Source of the DNA: CAZART01 sp964487555
GTDB taxonomy: Bacteria > Bacteroidota > Rhodothermia > Rhodothermales > VXPQ01
Direction: 5' to 3'
Length of the DNA: 64,000 bases
Assembly: GCA_964487555.1 (NCBI GenBank)
Contig: CAZART010000004.1
Span: 46,343 to 110,342 of the forward strand
Shown: one piece after another, positions 7,559-16,157 of the stretch
Layout: every line of letters begins with the position of its first letter
Numbering within the stretch: position 1 is the first letter of the stretch
Position numbers and translations under genes: made by a program
The notes under the pieces: generated by a model
The model's database searches: none
Told to the model about the DNA's origin: nothing
The model's input: the letters and a program-made list of their open reading frames with translations, nothing else

Positions 7559-9742
7559 TCAATCCCGTAGCGCAAACGCTACATACTTCGACCCTGACTT
7601 CGTCCCCATCTTCCCTCCGCCTGCGGCAATCACCACGTATTGACGCCCGTCAACCATATACGTCGCCGGTGTCGCATAGCCGCCCGCCGGAAGCTTCGTC
7701 TCCCAGAGCAACTCGCCCGTGTCCTTATCGAACACTCTGAACATCTCATCGCGGGTGGCGCCGATGAAAAGGAGGCCGCCCGCCGTGACGACGGGTCCAC
7801 CGTAATTCTCGAGGCCGGTCTTCGGTATTCCCCGCGCAGTCAGCTCAGGTAGCTCGCCGAAGGGCACCTTCCAAACATACTCGCCCGTGTTCATGTCGAT
7901 GGCGTTCAAGGTTCCCCAGGGCGGCTTTACGGCCGGATAGCCATCCGGATCAAGGAAACGGTGGTATCCGGTGTGAGCATACGCCACGTCCGGAATGTTT
8001 CGGCCTGCAGGCGTCGTTTCTTCACGCACGGGCTCCACGGCCTCCTCCTCGCCAAACAGAAACGACACGAGCTGATCCTTTTCCAGCTCCGTGATGTGGC
8101 CGAACGACGGCATAAATCCACGCCCCGTCTCGATGATCTGCTTAACCTCTTCCTTCGAGAGCCGCTCGTCGAGGTCGACGAGGGATGGATACATTCCGGC
8201 TTCATCCCCTGCTCGATCTATACCGTGGCAGCTGGCACAGTCCTTGACGTAGAGCTGCGCCCCTCCTTTCCGAGCCGTCAGGTTCCCCTTCGAACTGATC
8301 TCGACCATCGTCAATATCCACGGCATCTCATTGCTGTTCACATACAGTATGCCGTTCGGATCGTGCGCCGCCCCACCCCATTCGCCGCCTCCGTCGAAGC
8401 CCGGGAAGATTACGGTGCCCTCCGTGCTGGGCGGAGTGTACTGTCCGCCGGAGCGTGTCTGCATGAAGCGCCTTAACACGTCTTCGTGAGACGCCGGCGA
8501 GATATCCGTCAGATTTTCGACCGAGAGGAACTGGCGGGCGAAGGGCGCGGGCTTGAGGGGGAGCGGCTGCGTGGGCCAGGCTTCCTCTCCCTCCAACGTG
8601 GAAGGAGCGACGGGCGTCTCCATGATCGGAAAGAGCGGCTCGCCTGAATCGCGATCAAACAGAAATACGTGTCCCGATTTCGTGATCTGGGCGACAGCCT
8701 CGATGCGCTCGCCGTCGTGCTCGACCGTCATGAGGTTCGGTGGTGCCGGGAGATCGCGGTCCCAGATGTCGTGGTGCACGAGCTGGTAATGCCAGATGCG
8801 CTCACCCGTTTCGGCATTGAGCGCCAGAATACTATTTGCAAAGAGATTCTTGCCCGTTCGGTTGCCGCCGTAGAAGTCGAACGACGACGACCCCGTCGGT
8901 ATATACACCACGCCGCGATCAGGATCGAGGCTCATGCCGGCCCATGAATTTGCTCCTCCGATGTATTCCCACGAGCCATCCGGCCACGTTTCGTAGCCGA
9001 ACTCGCCGGGCTGCGGAATGGTGTGAAACACCCATTCGAGCTCGCCGGTGCGAGCGTTGAACGCGCGGATGTGTCCTGGGGCGGCGTCGGCCAGCTCGGA
9101 GACGCGGGAGCCGATAATTACGTAGTCCTTGTATACCGCACCAGGCGTGTTGGCATTGACGAAAAGATCGTCGACATTCGGGCCGAGCCCCGCGCGCAGA
9201 TCGGCCGAACCCGCCTCGCCGAAGCTACTTACGGCTTTGCCGGTTTGTGCGTTTATCGCGTAAAGACGATCGCCGGCCGTAAATAGCACGCGACGGTCAT
9301 CCCCATCCTCCCAGTACATCACGCCGCGGTTGACACCGAGGTGTGACGGCCCCGTGCCCGCTGTGAACGGATTGAACACCCAGAGCTCCTCGCCCGTCGC
9401 ACCATCAACGGCAAACAACTTTATGCCCGGCGACGTGCCGTACACAACGCCGTCGATCACGAGCGGATTGCACTGGATCTGGGTGCGATTGTTGACCGTA
9501 TCGGGCACGCCTGAATCGTACGTCCAGGCCAGTCCGAGGCGGTCGACGTTCGATTTGTTGATCTGGTCGAGCTCCGAGAACTGGCTTCGATAGGCATCTC
9601 CCAGATAATTCCCCCAATCGCGGTCTGATGGAGGATCACCGGGACCGAGCGTGAAAGCCGCGACGGCGGCGACAATGAGGGCGCCGACCGCCAGAAGAAC
9701 CGGGTACCGTTTTGATCCGGCGGCACGAAGTGTAGATGGCAT
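7559..9742 (-). CDS. PQQ-dependent dehydrogenase with cytochrome c domain
   Basis: 727 residues. Quinoprotein alcohol/sugar dehydrogenase acting in the periplasm and passing electrons to a covalent heme. Seen: N-terminal hydrophobic segment (about 13-34); WGNYLGDAYRSQFSELDQINKSNV, typical of PQQ dehydrogenase starts; repeated propeller-blade motifs ending in 'ATGEELW', 'ARTGELEWVF' and 'KDTGELLWE'; a c-type heme motif CASCH at 502-506 inserted before the last blades; and a C-terminal GGYATPATYMVDGRQYVVIAAGGG stretch common to the family. The inserted mid-protein cytochrome domain is a known variant. The substrate cannot be inferred. Confidence 0.92.
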   Translation of the reverse strand: MPSTLRAAGSKRYPVLLAVGALIVAAVAAFTLGPGDPPSDRDWGNYLGDAYRSQFSELDQINKSNVDRLGLAWTYDSGVPDTVNNRTQIQCNPLVIDGVVYGTSPGIKLFAVDGATGEELWVFNPFTAGTGPSHLGVNRGVMYWEDGDDRRVLFTAGDRLYAINAQTGKAVSSFGEAGSADLRAGLGPNVDDLFVNANTPGAVYKDYVIIGSRVSELADAAPGHIRAFNARTGELEWVFHTIPQPGEFGYETWPDGSWEYIGGANSWAGMSLDPDRGVVYIPTGSSSFDFYGGNRTGKNLFANSILALNAETGERIWHYQLVHHDIWDRDLPAPPNLMTVEHDGERIEAVAQITKSGHVFLFDRDSGEPLFPIMETPVAPSTLEGEEAWPTQPLPLKPAPFARQFLSVENLTDISPASHEDVLRRFMQTRSGGQYTPPSTEGTVIFPGFDGGGEWGGAAHDPNGILYVNSNEMPWILTMVEISSKGNLTARKGGAQLYVKDCASCHGIDRAGDEAGMYPSLVDLDERLSKEEVKQIIETGRGFMPSFGHITELEKDQLVSFLFGEEEAVEPVREETTPAGRNIPDVAYAHTGYHRFLDPDGYPAVKPPWGTLNAIDMNTGEYVWKVPFGELPELTARGIPKTGLENYGGPVVTAGGLLFIGATRDEMFRVFDKDTGELLWETKLPAGGYATPATYMVDGRQYVVIAAGGGKMGTKSGSKYVAFALRD

Positions 9743-9927
9743 AAAACATCACGTCTGATGAACGAAAGCGACATGATGTTAAGAAAGTGCGCAATCGTTT
9801 GCACACCCTTTTTAAGCGCCTCAGACCGTGCGCGGAATTATTTCGACGGCAGGAAGTTATATCTTGCCGCCGAGCGGGTCTATAGTGGAGATGCCGATCA
9901 GAACCTAAGGGTGTATCGCTCGTTTTC

Positions 9928-10140
9928 ATGAAAACGACGATCGTCAACGACTATCTATCGAAGTCGGGAATGCCGGAGACGCAGGCCGATACGCTCTCAC
10001 ACATCCTGGGCGATATGGAAGCTCGGCTCGCGACGAAAGAGGATCTTGCACATCTCAAGGCCGACCTCACGTGGCGGATGATCGCGATCGTGGGTCTCTT
10101 CGGCACAATCGTCACGCTCCTCAATGCCTTTCTCACGTAA
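9928..10140 (+). CDS. Small coiled-coil membrane protein (70 aa), function unknown
   Basis: 70 residues: a helical stretch MPETQADTLSHILGDMEARL, then ATKEDLAHLKADLTWRM with heptad-like spacing, then one C-terminal membrane helix (IAIVGLFGTIVTLLNAFL). The layout resembles small DUF1640/CCDC90-like proteins, which are often annotated hypothetical and sometimes lie next to toxin-antitoxin or restriction genes; none is seen here. Divergent from the PQQ dehydrogenase and convergent with uxaA. Confidence 0.65.
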   Translation: MKTTIVNDYLSKSGMPETQADTLSHILGDMEARLATKEDLAHLKADLTWRMIAIVGLFGTIVTLLNAFLT

Positions 10141-10221
10141 GAGCGCCGCTCATCGAGCCTGTCCAGGCTTCACCGAAGTTGTGTCGCGCGGCCCTCATGA
10201 TCCGCGCGGTTGAGGTACTAA

Positions 10222-11775
10222 CTAGAGCGTGACACCCTCCTTCCAGATCGCGATCTCCCGGTAATCGTTCAGCTCGTTCTTGGCGCGCTCCTCGCCCGAG
10301 GCTACGCGCACGATGAGATCGAATAGATCGTCGGACAACGCATCCATGGTTGCCGAACCATCCAACACCGCACCGGCATCGAAGTCGATCCAGTGGGGCT
10401 TTTTCCGATAGATCTCCGAGTTGGATGAGATCTTAAGTGTCGGCACGGGGAATCCGAGCGGCGTGCCGCGGCCCGTCGTAAAGAGCACGACCGTAGCACC
10501 GGCGGCCACTTCGGCCGTAACGGATACGCCGTCGTTCCCGGGGGCGTAGAGAAGAGATAAGCCACCTACGCCGGGCTCGGCCGCCTCACCATAATCGAGC
10601 ACTCGTGCGACCGGCGCCTGTCCGCCCTTCTGCGTCGCTCCCAGCGATTTCTCCTCGAGCGTCGTCAGGCCACCGTCTTTATTTCCGGGCGACGGATTCT
10701 CGTATACCGGCTGGCCGTGATCGACGAAATACTGCTTGAACTGGTTGATCATCGACACCAGGTTGTCGAAGACCTCCTTCGACGTCGCGCGGTTCATGAG
10801 CTGTTGTTCGGCGCCGAACATCTCCGGCACCTCGGTAAGGAGGGCCGTTCCGCCGTACCCCGTCAACCGGTCGGCGACGCGGCCGACGAGCGGATTGGCC
10901 GACACCCCGGAGAATCCGTCCGAACCGCCGCACTTCAGGCCCAGCACGAGGTCGGTGATCGGGCACTCTGTTCGCTCATCTTTCTTCATGAGCTGCGCGA
11001 GCTCGTCGACAGACGCGACGCCCTCTTCGACCTCGTCCAGAACTTCCTGCGAGTTGAAGTAGCGAATTCTTCCGCGATCGACGTCGCCGGCCAGAGCGAG
11101 CAGATCGTCCATCTGGTTGTTTTCGCAGCCCAAGCCCAGGACGAGCACGCCGCCGGCGTTCGGATGACGGATCAGCCCGGCCAGGATCCGCTGCGTGTAG
11201 CGCAGGTCGTCGCCGAGCTGGCTGCAGCCGAACGGATGGGCGAAGGCGTGTACCCCGTCGATTTCGCCGGTGAGGCGATCGTTGCACATCCGTGCGATGC
11301 GCTGCGCCGACCGGTTTACGCAGCCCACCGTGTTGATCACCCAGATCTCGTTGCGAGTCCCGACGCGCCCGTCCGGTCGGCGGTATCCCCTAAATAGGGG
11401 GATGTCGGAAGGCGCGGCTCCGTTCGACGGGAACGGCCGGTAGTTATACACACTTTCAGCCGAGAGCAGCGATTTCATGTTGTGGGAGTGGACCCACGCG
11501 CCACGTGCGACGGCCTCGCTATTCTGTCCGATCACGTGGCCGTATTTCACGACGTGGTCGCCGGCTCTGAGGTCGTCCAGCGCAATTTTATGGCCGGCAG
11601 GAATCTTCTCTGATACCTCCAGCGTCGTGCCGTCGACCGTGACTATTGTCCCGGATTCTATCGGACGGACCGCCACAAGGACATTATCGTCCGGATGGAT
11701 GCGAACCACGACGGGGCCGGCGGCGGACGTCGTTTCGTCGCTCCCGTTCCTTACGTCTTTCATCCCATTACTCAT
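10222..11775 (-). CDS. uxaA: Altronate dehydratase
   Basis: 517 residues. Dehydrates D-altronate to 2-keto-3-deoxygluconate, the last dedicated step of galacturonate breakdown. Seen: an N-terminal SAF domain (about 22-95, ending GHVIGQNSEAVARGAWVHSHN), then the large domain with GYRRPDGRVGTRNEIWVINTVGC, HPFGCSQLGDD, VLGLGCENNQ and LKCGGSDGFSGVSANP, the Cys/Asp-rich metal-site motifs of the UxaA family. The start overlaps the uxaB stop by 4 bp (ATGA). It is the third gene of lacI-uxaB-uxaA. Downstream is a GC-rich inverted repeat (CGCGCGG at 10184, CCGCGCG at 10200) without a U-tract. Confidence 0.96.
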   Translation of the reverse strand: MSNGMKDVRNGSDETTSAAGPVVVRIHPDDNVLVAVRPIESGTIVTVDGTTLEVSEKIPAGHKIALDDLRAGDHVVKYGHVIGQNSEAVARGAWVHSHNMKSLLSAESVYNYRPFPSNGAAPSDIPLFRGYRRPDGRVGTRNEIWVINTVGCVNRSAQRIARMCNDRLTGEIDGVHAFAHPFGCSQLGDDLRYTQRILAGLIRHPNAGGVLVLGLGCENNQMDDLLALAGDVDRGRIRYFNSQEVLDEVEEGVASVDELAQLMKKDERTECPITDLVLGLKCGGSDGFSGVSANPLVGRVADRLTGYGGTALLTEVPEMFGAEQQLMNRATSKEVFDNLVSMINQFKQYFVDHGQPVYENPSPGNKDGGLTTLEEKSLGATQKGGQAPVARVLDYGEAAEPGVGGLSLLYAPGNDGVSVTAEVAAGATVVLFTTGRGTPLGFPVPTLKISSNSEIYRKKPHWIDFDAGAVLDGSATMDALSDDLFDLIVRVASGEERAKNELNDYREIAIWKEGVTL

Positions 11776-13295
11776 GTGCGCTGTCCGTTTTTTGCAAAGA
11801 TAAACGCCTCAAGGGTCTGCTGAACGCCATCGCGGAGCATGCCGTGAAGCAATCCCGCCACGCGGTCGCAGAATCCCGGTATCGTCTCGAGCGAATGGTG
11901 CCACAGGTCGCGATCCTCGGCTACTCGCTGGACGAAGTCGCCAAGGCGTGACGGACCGGTCTCCGCCCAGTGCACTCGGACGCGGCCGGCTTTTTCATCC
12001 GTGGGTAGCTCTGCCTCTGCGGCCCGGCCCTCACGGATGGCGAACATCAAGAACGCCGCAAATCCGAGTAGGATGCCCTCGGGGAGCTGCCCTATTTTCG
12101 CGACGTACGCGGCGAGAGACGGAAGGACGCGGACATCCATCTTGCTCGTCTGATGCAGGGCTATGTTGAGAAGCTCGTGCTGGACGAACGGATTCGCGAG
12201 CCGGTCCATTACCTGCCGGGCAAACGTCTCCGCATCATCATCTTCGAGTTCGCCTTCAAGACTGGGGACGATTTCTTCGAGCACTACGTGATGAAGGAAG
12301 GCACGCGTCAGCGGATGCGCCATGGTCTGCGCGACGGTGTCGTTGCCGCAGAGATACGAGAGCGGCACCACGACGGAATGTGCGCCGTTCAGAACCCGCA
12401 CTTTCCGAAGGCGATAGGGTGTGATGTCCGGAGTGATGACAATTTCCGGATCACCGTTCACAAAGCCCAACCGCTTGCGCGTGTCCGCGTTGCCCTCAAT
12501 GGCCCAGAAGTAAAATGGTTCAGCCTGGACGAGCAAGGGATCCCGGTATCCGATTCTCATTTCCAGTTCTTCCAGGGCCGGAGCGGAGGGTGTACCCGGC
12601 ACGATGCGATCGACGAGCGTGTTGCAAAACACGTTGCACAAGCGGACCCAGTCGAGGAATGCCTCTTCGAAACTCCACATTTCGGCGAGCTGCAGCACGA
12701 TCTCGCGCAATCGATCGCCGTTGGCTTCGATCAGCTCACAGCAGAGGATCGTGAGGCCACTGGAGGGCGCGTAGTCGAATGCCTCAGCGCGCTCGCGAAG
12801 CAGCACGGCCAGCTTTCCGGGAAAGGATCGCGGCGGATCGAGGTCCGGCCGATCATCCGAATCGAATCGAATGCCGACTTCCGTGGTGTTGGAAACGACG
12901 ACCTCGAGGTCGGGGCTGCGGGCGACTGCCATGACGGCCGGCCAGTCATCGGTCGAGGCGATCGCCCGGCTGAGGGAACTCACAACCGTGCACCGATCCA
13001 CCGTCTCGTCGCCGTCGACGCCCTGCACGGCGAGTGTATAGAGCCCATCCTGATCATTAATAAGCCTGGAGCGTCCGCTGCCGGTCGACCCTACAGCCAC
13101 GATGCGTCCGTTGAAGATTCCGTTCCTGTTGGCTCGATCGACGAAGACGTTCGAAAAACCACGCAGGAAAGCACCGGTCCCGAATTGCAGAATTTTCTCG
13201 GGCATCGTGGTACGATCGGCAACGGGCGGCACGACGAGGTCGGCGTCGATTGCCGTGTCGCTTTGAAGTCGATTAGGCGACGGATCGGACGTCAT
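11772..13295 (-). CDS. uxaB: Tagaturonate reductase
   Basis: 507 residues. NADH-dependent reduction of D-tagaturonate to D-altronate, cytoplasmic. Seen: ILQFGTGAFLRGFSNVFVDRANR (Rossmann nucleotide-binding start of the mannitol dehydrogenase superfamily), SNTTEVGI, CCELIEANGDRLREIVLQLA, CNTLVDRIVPG, and VRVLNGAHSVVVPLSYL with the Lys/Asn-His active-site pattern shifted as in UxaB. Length matches the family. The gene begins 9 bp after the lacI stop and overlaps uxaA. A long ORF on the opposite strand (12153-13352) is a codon-usage shadow. Confidence 0.94.
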   Translation of the reverse strand: MTSDPSPNRLQSDTAIDADLVVPPVADRTTMPEKILQFGTGAFLRGFSNVFVDRANRNGIFNGRIVAVGSTGSGRSRLINDQDGLYTLAVQGVDGDETVDRCTVVSSLSRAIASTDDWPAVMAVARSPDLEVVVSNTTEVGIRFDSDDRPDLDPPRSFPGKLAVLLRERAEAFDYAPSSGLTILCCELIEANGDRLREIVLQLAEMWSFEEAFLDWVRLCNVFCNTLVDRIVPGTPSAPALEELEMRIGYRDPLLVQAEPFYFWAIEGNADTRKRLGFVNGDPEIVITPDITPYRLRKVRVLNGAHSVVVPLSYLCGNDTVAQTMAHPLTRAFLHHVVLEEIVPSLEGELEDDDAETFARQVMDRLANPFVQHELLNIALHQTSKMDVRVLPSLAAYVAKIGQLPEGILLGFAAFLMFAIREGRAAEAELPTDEKAGRVRVHWAETGPSRLGDFVQRVAEDRDLWHHSLETIPGFCDRVAGLLHGMLRDGVQQTLEAFIFAKNGQRT

Positions 13296-13304
13296 TCGAA
13301 CCCA

Positions 13305-14432
13305 CTACTTGTTCGAGCTTTCAGGGACTTCGCTCCCGTCGCTACTTCCTAAGCCGTCGACGGCCGAACCCGCTTCGCCGAGTACGGGCTCGTCAAGGTC
13401 GCCGCTATCGAGACCGTGGCCGTCGGTCGGAAGCATGAGCTTTGTCTCCAGGACGCGGTGCTCCGGGCCGGGCACATCTTCGCCATCGTCGAGGGCGTCG
13501 ATTTCGCCGAGCAACATCCGTACGGCTTCCTGCCCCATCTGCCGTGTGGGCTGGCTTACGCAGTAGTGGGGATACAGGAAGAATTCGTCGAAGCTGCCCA
13601 CGCCGAAGGAGACGATCTCCACGCCATCCGGCAGAGCCGGATCGATTTCCTTCAGTGCGGCGCGAACGCCGAGACCGACCGGAAACGTGGCGGCAAATAT
13701 GACTTCCGGGGTTTCGCCGTTGCCGGAAAAGAGCCGACGGCAGGCACGGTAGCCATGGTGCTCGTCGAATCCACCCCCTATCACCCAGTCCTCCCGAATC
13801 GAAATGTCGCGTGCTCGAAGTGCATCCTCATAGCCACGCCTACGTGCGCGGCCGATCTCGGTGTCCAGTGATCCGGCAATGTGGGCGATGCGCGTGAAGC
13901 CCTCGTCGATCATATGTGCGACCGCGCGCTGCGCTCCGCCGCGGTCGTCAACGGTGACGCTGGCGAAGGGTAGGCTGTCGATCCGCCGATCAAAGAAGAC
14001 GAGCGGTACACGCATGGAACGGACCTTCTCGTAGACCTCGAAGTCCGGAGTCTGTTGGGATACCGACACGAGCAATCCGTCCACCCGCATGGCGAGGAGC
14101 CGTTCGATGTGCTGGCGCTCGAGATCCGCCCGTTCGTTGGAGACGGCGAGGATGATCCCGTATCCCTTCTTCGTTGCCTCCTCCTGAACGGCGTCGATAA
14201 CCGACGCAAAGAAGCTGTGGGCTATCTTCGGAACAACCGCGCCGAGGGTATTTGTCTTCTGGCTGGAGAGGGAACGGGCCAGCAGATTCGGCGAGTATCC
14301 CATCTCCGCCGCGGTCTTCTTGACCAGCTCGCGCGTCTCCCGAGATATGTCGGGATGATCGCGAAGCGCCTTGGAGACACTCACTTTCGTGATATTAAGG
14401 CGCTCGGCGATATCGACGAGGCGTACGCGCAT
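13305..14432 (-). CDS. LacI-family transcriptional regulator of pectin/uronate genes
   Basis: 375 residues. Seen: helix-turn-helix VRLVDIAERLNITKVSVSKALRDHPDIS at the N-terminus, hinge PNLLARSLSSQKTNTLGAVVP, then a periplasmic-binding-like effector domain (VIDAVQEEATKKGYGIILAVS through FVSQPTRQMGQEAVRMLL). The last ~30 residues are a low-complexity tail. It is the first gene of the lacI-uxaB-uxaA operon, so it probably responds to a uronate or a 2-keto-3-deoxy intermediate and regulates itself. Palindromes of consensus CTTWACCGGTWAAG lie at its own promoter and at two other pectin-gene promoters in the window. That this protein binds them is inferred from co-location. Confidence 0.93.
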   Translation of the reverse strand: MRVRLVDIAERLNITKVSVSKALRDHPDISRETRELVKKTAAEMGYSPNLLARSLSSQKTNTLGAVVPKIAHSFFASVIDAVQEEATKKGYGIILAVSNERADLERQHIERLLAMRVDGLLVSVSQQTPDFEVYEKVRSMRVPLVFFDRRIDSLPFASVTVDDRGGAQRAVAHMIDEGFTRIAHIAGSLDTEIGRARRRGYEDALRARDISIREDWVIGGGFDEHHGYRACRRLFSGNGETPEVIFAATFPVGLGVRAALKEIDPALPDGVEIVSFGVGSFDEFFLYPHYCVSQPTRQMGQEAVRMLLGEIDALDDGEDVPGPEHRVLETKLMLPTDGHGLDSGDLDEPVLGEAGSAVDGLGSSDGSEVPESSNK

Positions 14433-14487
14433 GGGCCGTGGTCTTCGAGGTTCCTGTAGTACGGCGGGGGATTAGGTAATGACGGTA

Positions 14488-14501
14488 CTTAACCGGTAAA
14501 G
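14488..14501. promoter_or_regulatory. Putative LacI-type operator at the lacI-uxaBA promoter
   Basis: CTTAACCGGTAAAG: a 14 bp palindrome with one mismatch, centred on CCGG, as is usual for LacI-family operators. It lies 1 bp downstream of the -10 box and 55 bp upstream of the lacI start, a position suited to autorepression. Confidence 0.7.
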
Positions 14502-14530
14502 AAAGTACAAGAATTAGGAAGAAGACGCAA
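14502..14530 (-). promoter_or_regulatory. Putative promoter of lacI-uxaB-uxaA
   Basis: On the minus strand TTGCGT (14530-14525), 17 bp, TACTTT (14507-14502). The same spacing and the same abutting operator are seen at 44430-44458. Confidence 0.5.
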
Positions 14531-14682
14531 TAACTCCCGGGGATTGGCACTTCGGGCGTCTCGGCGTATCAAGGTGCACGAGACAACGTCAATAACCATG
14601 CTGCCGAACGGATCGAGGTGTTCGAGCTAATCCAGGCCGGCAAGGTGTTCGAGCGTCATCTCGCCTGCCGCGTGCCCTCCAG

Positions 14683-16149
14683 TCAGGCAATAATATCCTG
14701 AACTACGCGACCATGAACGTCGGTGAGCCGGAAGTCGCGTCCTTGATGCTCATACGTCAGGCGTTCGTGATCGATGCCGAGCAGGTGAAGGATAGTTGCC
14801 TGGAGATCATGGACATGCACCCGGTCTTTGATGCCTGCGTAGCCGATCTCATCCGTTTCGCCGAAGCTGAATCCGCGCTTCACGCCGCCGCCGGCGAGCC
14901 ACATCGTATAGGCATCGGTGTGATGATCGCGGCCCACGAACGGATTGTCGTCGCCGGACCGATTTTCGAGCATGGGCGTCCGGCCGAACTCTCCACCCCA
15001 GACGACGAGCGTATCTTCGAGCAGGCCCCGCTGCTTGAGATCGAGCAAAAGAGCGGCAACCGGACGATCCGTCTCGCGACAGCGATCTCGGAAGCCGATG
15101 TTGAGCGCCTCCGACTCGCTGGCTCCGTGGGCATCCCATCCCCAGTGGAAGAGCTGCACGAATCGGACGTCACGCTCGATGAGCCGGCGCGCTAGTAGGC
15201 AGTTGTTCGCAAAAGAGACCTTGCCCGGTTCGGTTCCGTACATATCGTGCACCCACCCCGGCTCCTTTTCGATGTCCATGGCCTCGGGGACGGACATCTG
15301 CATCCGAAACGCCATCTCGTATTGGGCGATGCGCGACAGCGTCTCCGGATCGCCGAATTCCTCATAATCACGCCGGTTGATATCGTTGATCGTTTCAATC
15401 GATTTTTCGCGAAGCTCGCGGCTTATGCCTTTCGGGTCCGAAGCGTAAAGCACCGGTTCCCCGTGAGATCGGCACTGAACACCCTGAAATACGGAGGGCA
15501 AAAGGCCGCTTCCGAAGACGCTCCGCCCTGCATCCGGCTGTTTGCCCCCGGAAAGCAAGACGATAAATCCCGGCAGGTTCCGGTTCTCAGAGCCCAGTCC
15601 GTAGATGGCCCATGAGCCCATACTCGGGCGACCTGGCCGCGCGTGGCCGGTGTGCAGGAGGAGTTGCGCCGGCGCATGATTGAATTCGTCGGTGTGCATC
15701 GCCTTCAGAAACGTCACCTCATCGGCGACCTCGGCGAAATGCGGAAGAAGATCCGAAACCCAGGCGCCGCTCTCGCCGCGCTGCCCGAACGTGGCCTGCG
15801 GACCGAGCATGTTTGGCGTGCCCTGGATAAAGGCAAAGCGCTTGCCCGCGATCAGTGATTCGGGACAGCGTTGACCGTGCAGGCGCTGCAGCTCCGGCTT
15901 GTAGTCGAATAGTTCCAGCTGCGACGGCGCACCGGCCATATGGAGGAAGATTACCCGTTTGGCGCGCGGCGGAAAATGCGTGGATGACGCGAGGCTTGCC
16001 CGCGATGTGGTAGACGGATCCGGCCCGCATCCTACCAGGGACGACAGCGCCAGACCGCCAAAGCCGACCGAGGCGGTCTTTAGAAAATGGCGCCGTGTGA
16101 GACGGTGGAGTGCGTCATATGCACGTTCCGTGTACGAATCGTCCGTCAT
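14683..16149 (-). CDS. DUF1501 (sulfatase-fold) Tat-exported protein
   Basis: 488 residues. Seen: twin-arginine signal LTRRHFLKTASVGFGGLALSSLVGCG (also a possible lipobox), then KRVIFLHMAGAPSQLELFDYKP, HTDEFNHAPAQLLLHTGHARPGRPSMGSW, and VVWGGEFGRTPMLE...GRDHHTDAYTMWLAGGG, all signatures of the DUF1501 family. It is encoded 8 bp downstream of a DUF1549/DUF1553 cytochrome protein. That pair is highly amplified in Planctomycetes and Verrucomicrobia and is suspected to act in breakdown of complex polysaccharides; activity is not established. Its 3' flank contains the lacI promoter. Confidence 0.9.
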   Translation of the reverse strand: MTDDSYTERAYDALHRLTRRHFLKTASVGFGGLALSSLVGCGPDPSTTSRASLASSTHFPPRAKRVIFLHMAGAPSQLELFDYKPELQRLHGQRCPESLIAGKRFAFIQGTPNMLGPQATFGQRGESGAWVSDLLPHFAEVADEVTFLKAMHTDEFNHAPAQLLLHTGHARPGRPSMGSWAIYGLGSENRNLPGFIVLLSGGKQPDAGRSVFGSGLLPSVFQGVQCRSHGEPVLYASDPKGISRELREKSIETINDINRRDYEEFGDPETLSRIAQYEMAFRMQMSVPEAMDIEKEPGWVHDMYGTEPGKVSFANNCLLARRLIERDVRFVQLFHWGWDAHGASESEALNIGFRDRCRETDRPVAALLLDLKQRGLLEDTLVVWGGEFGRTPMLENRSGDDNPFVGRDHHTDAYTMWLAGGGVKRGFSFGETDEIGYAGIKDRVHVHDLQATILHLLGIDHERLTYEHQGRDFRLTDVHGRVVQDIIA

Positions 16150-16157
16150 AGGTCGAT

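Noticed and set aside
10184..10206. Terminator after uxaA
   Set aside because: A 7 bp GC-rich inverted repeat without a U-tract; too weak to call.
12153..13352. 399-codon ORF on the plus strand
   Set aside because: It is antisense to uxaB, which has full-length family motifs; the opposite frame lacks recognisable domains.
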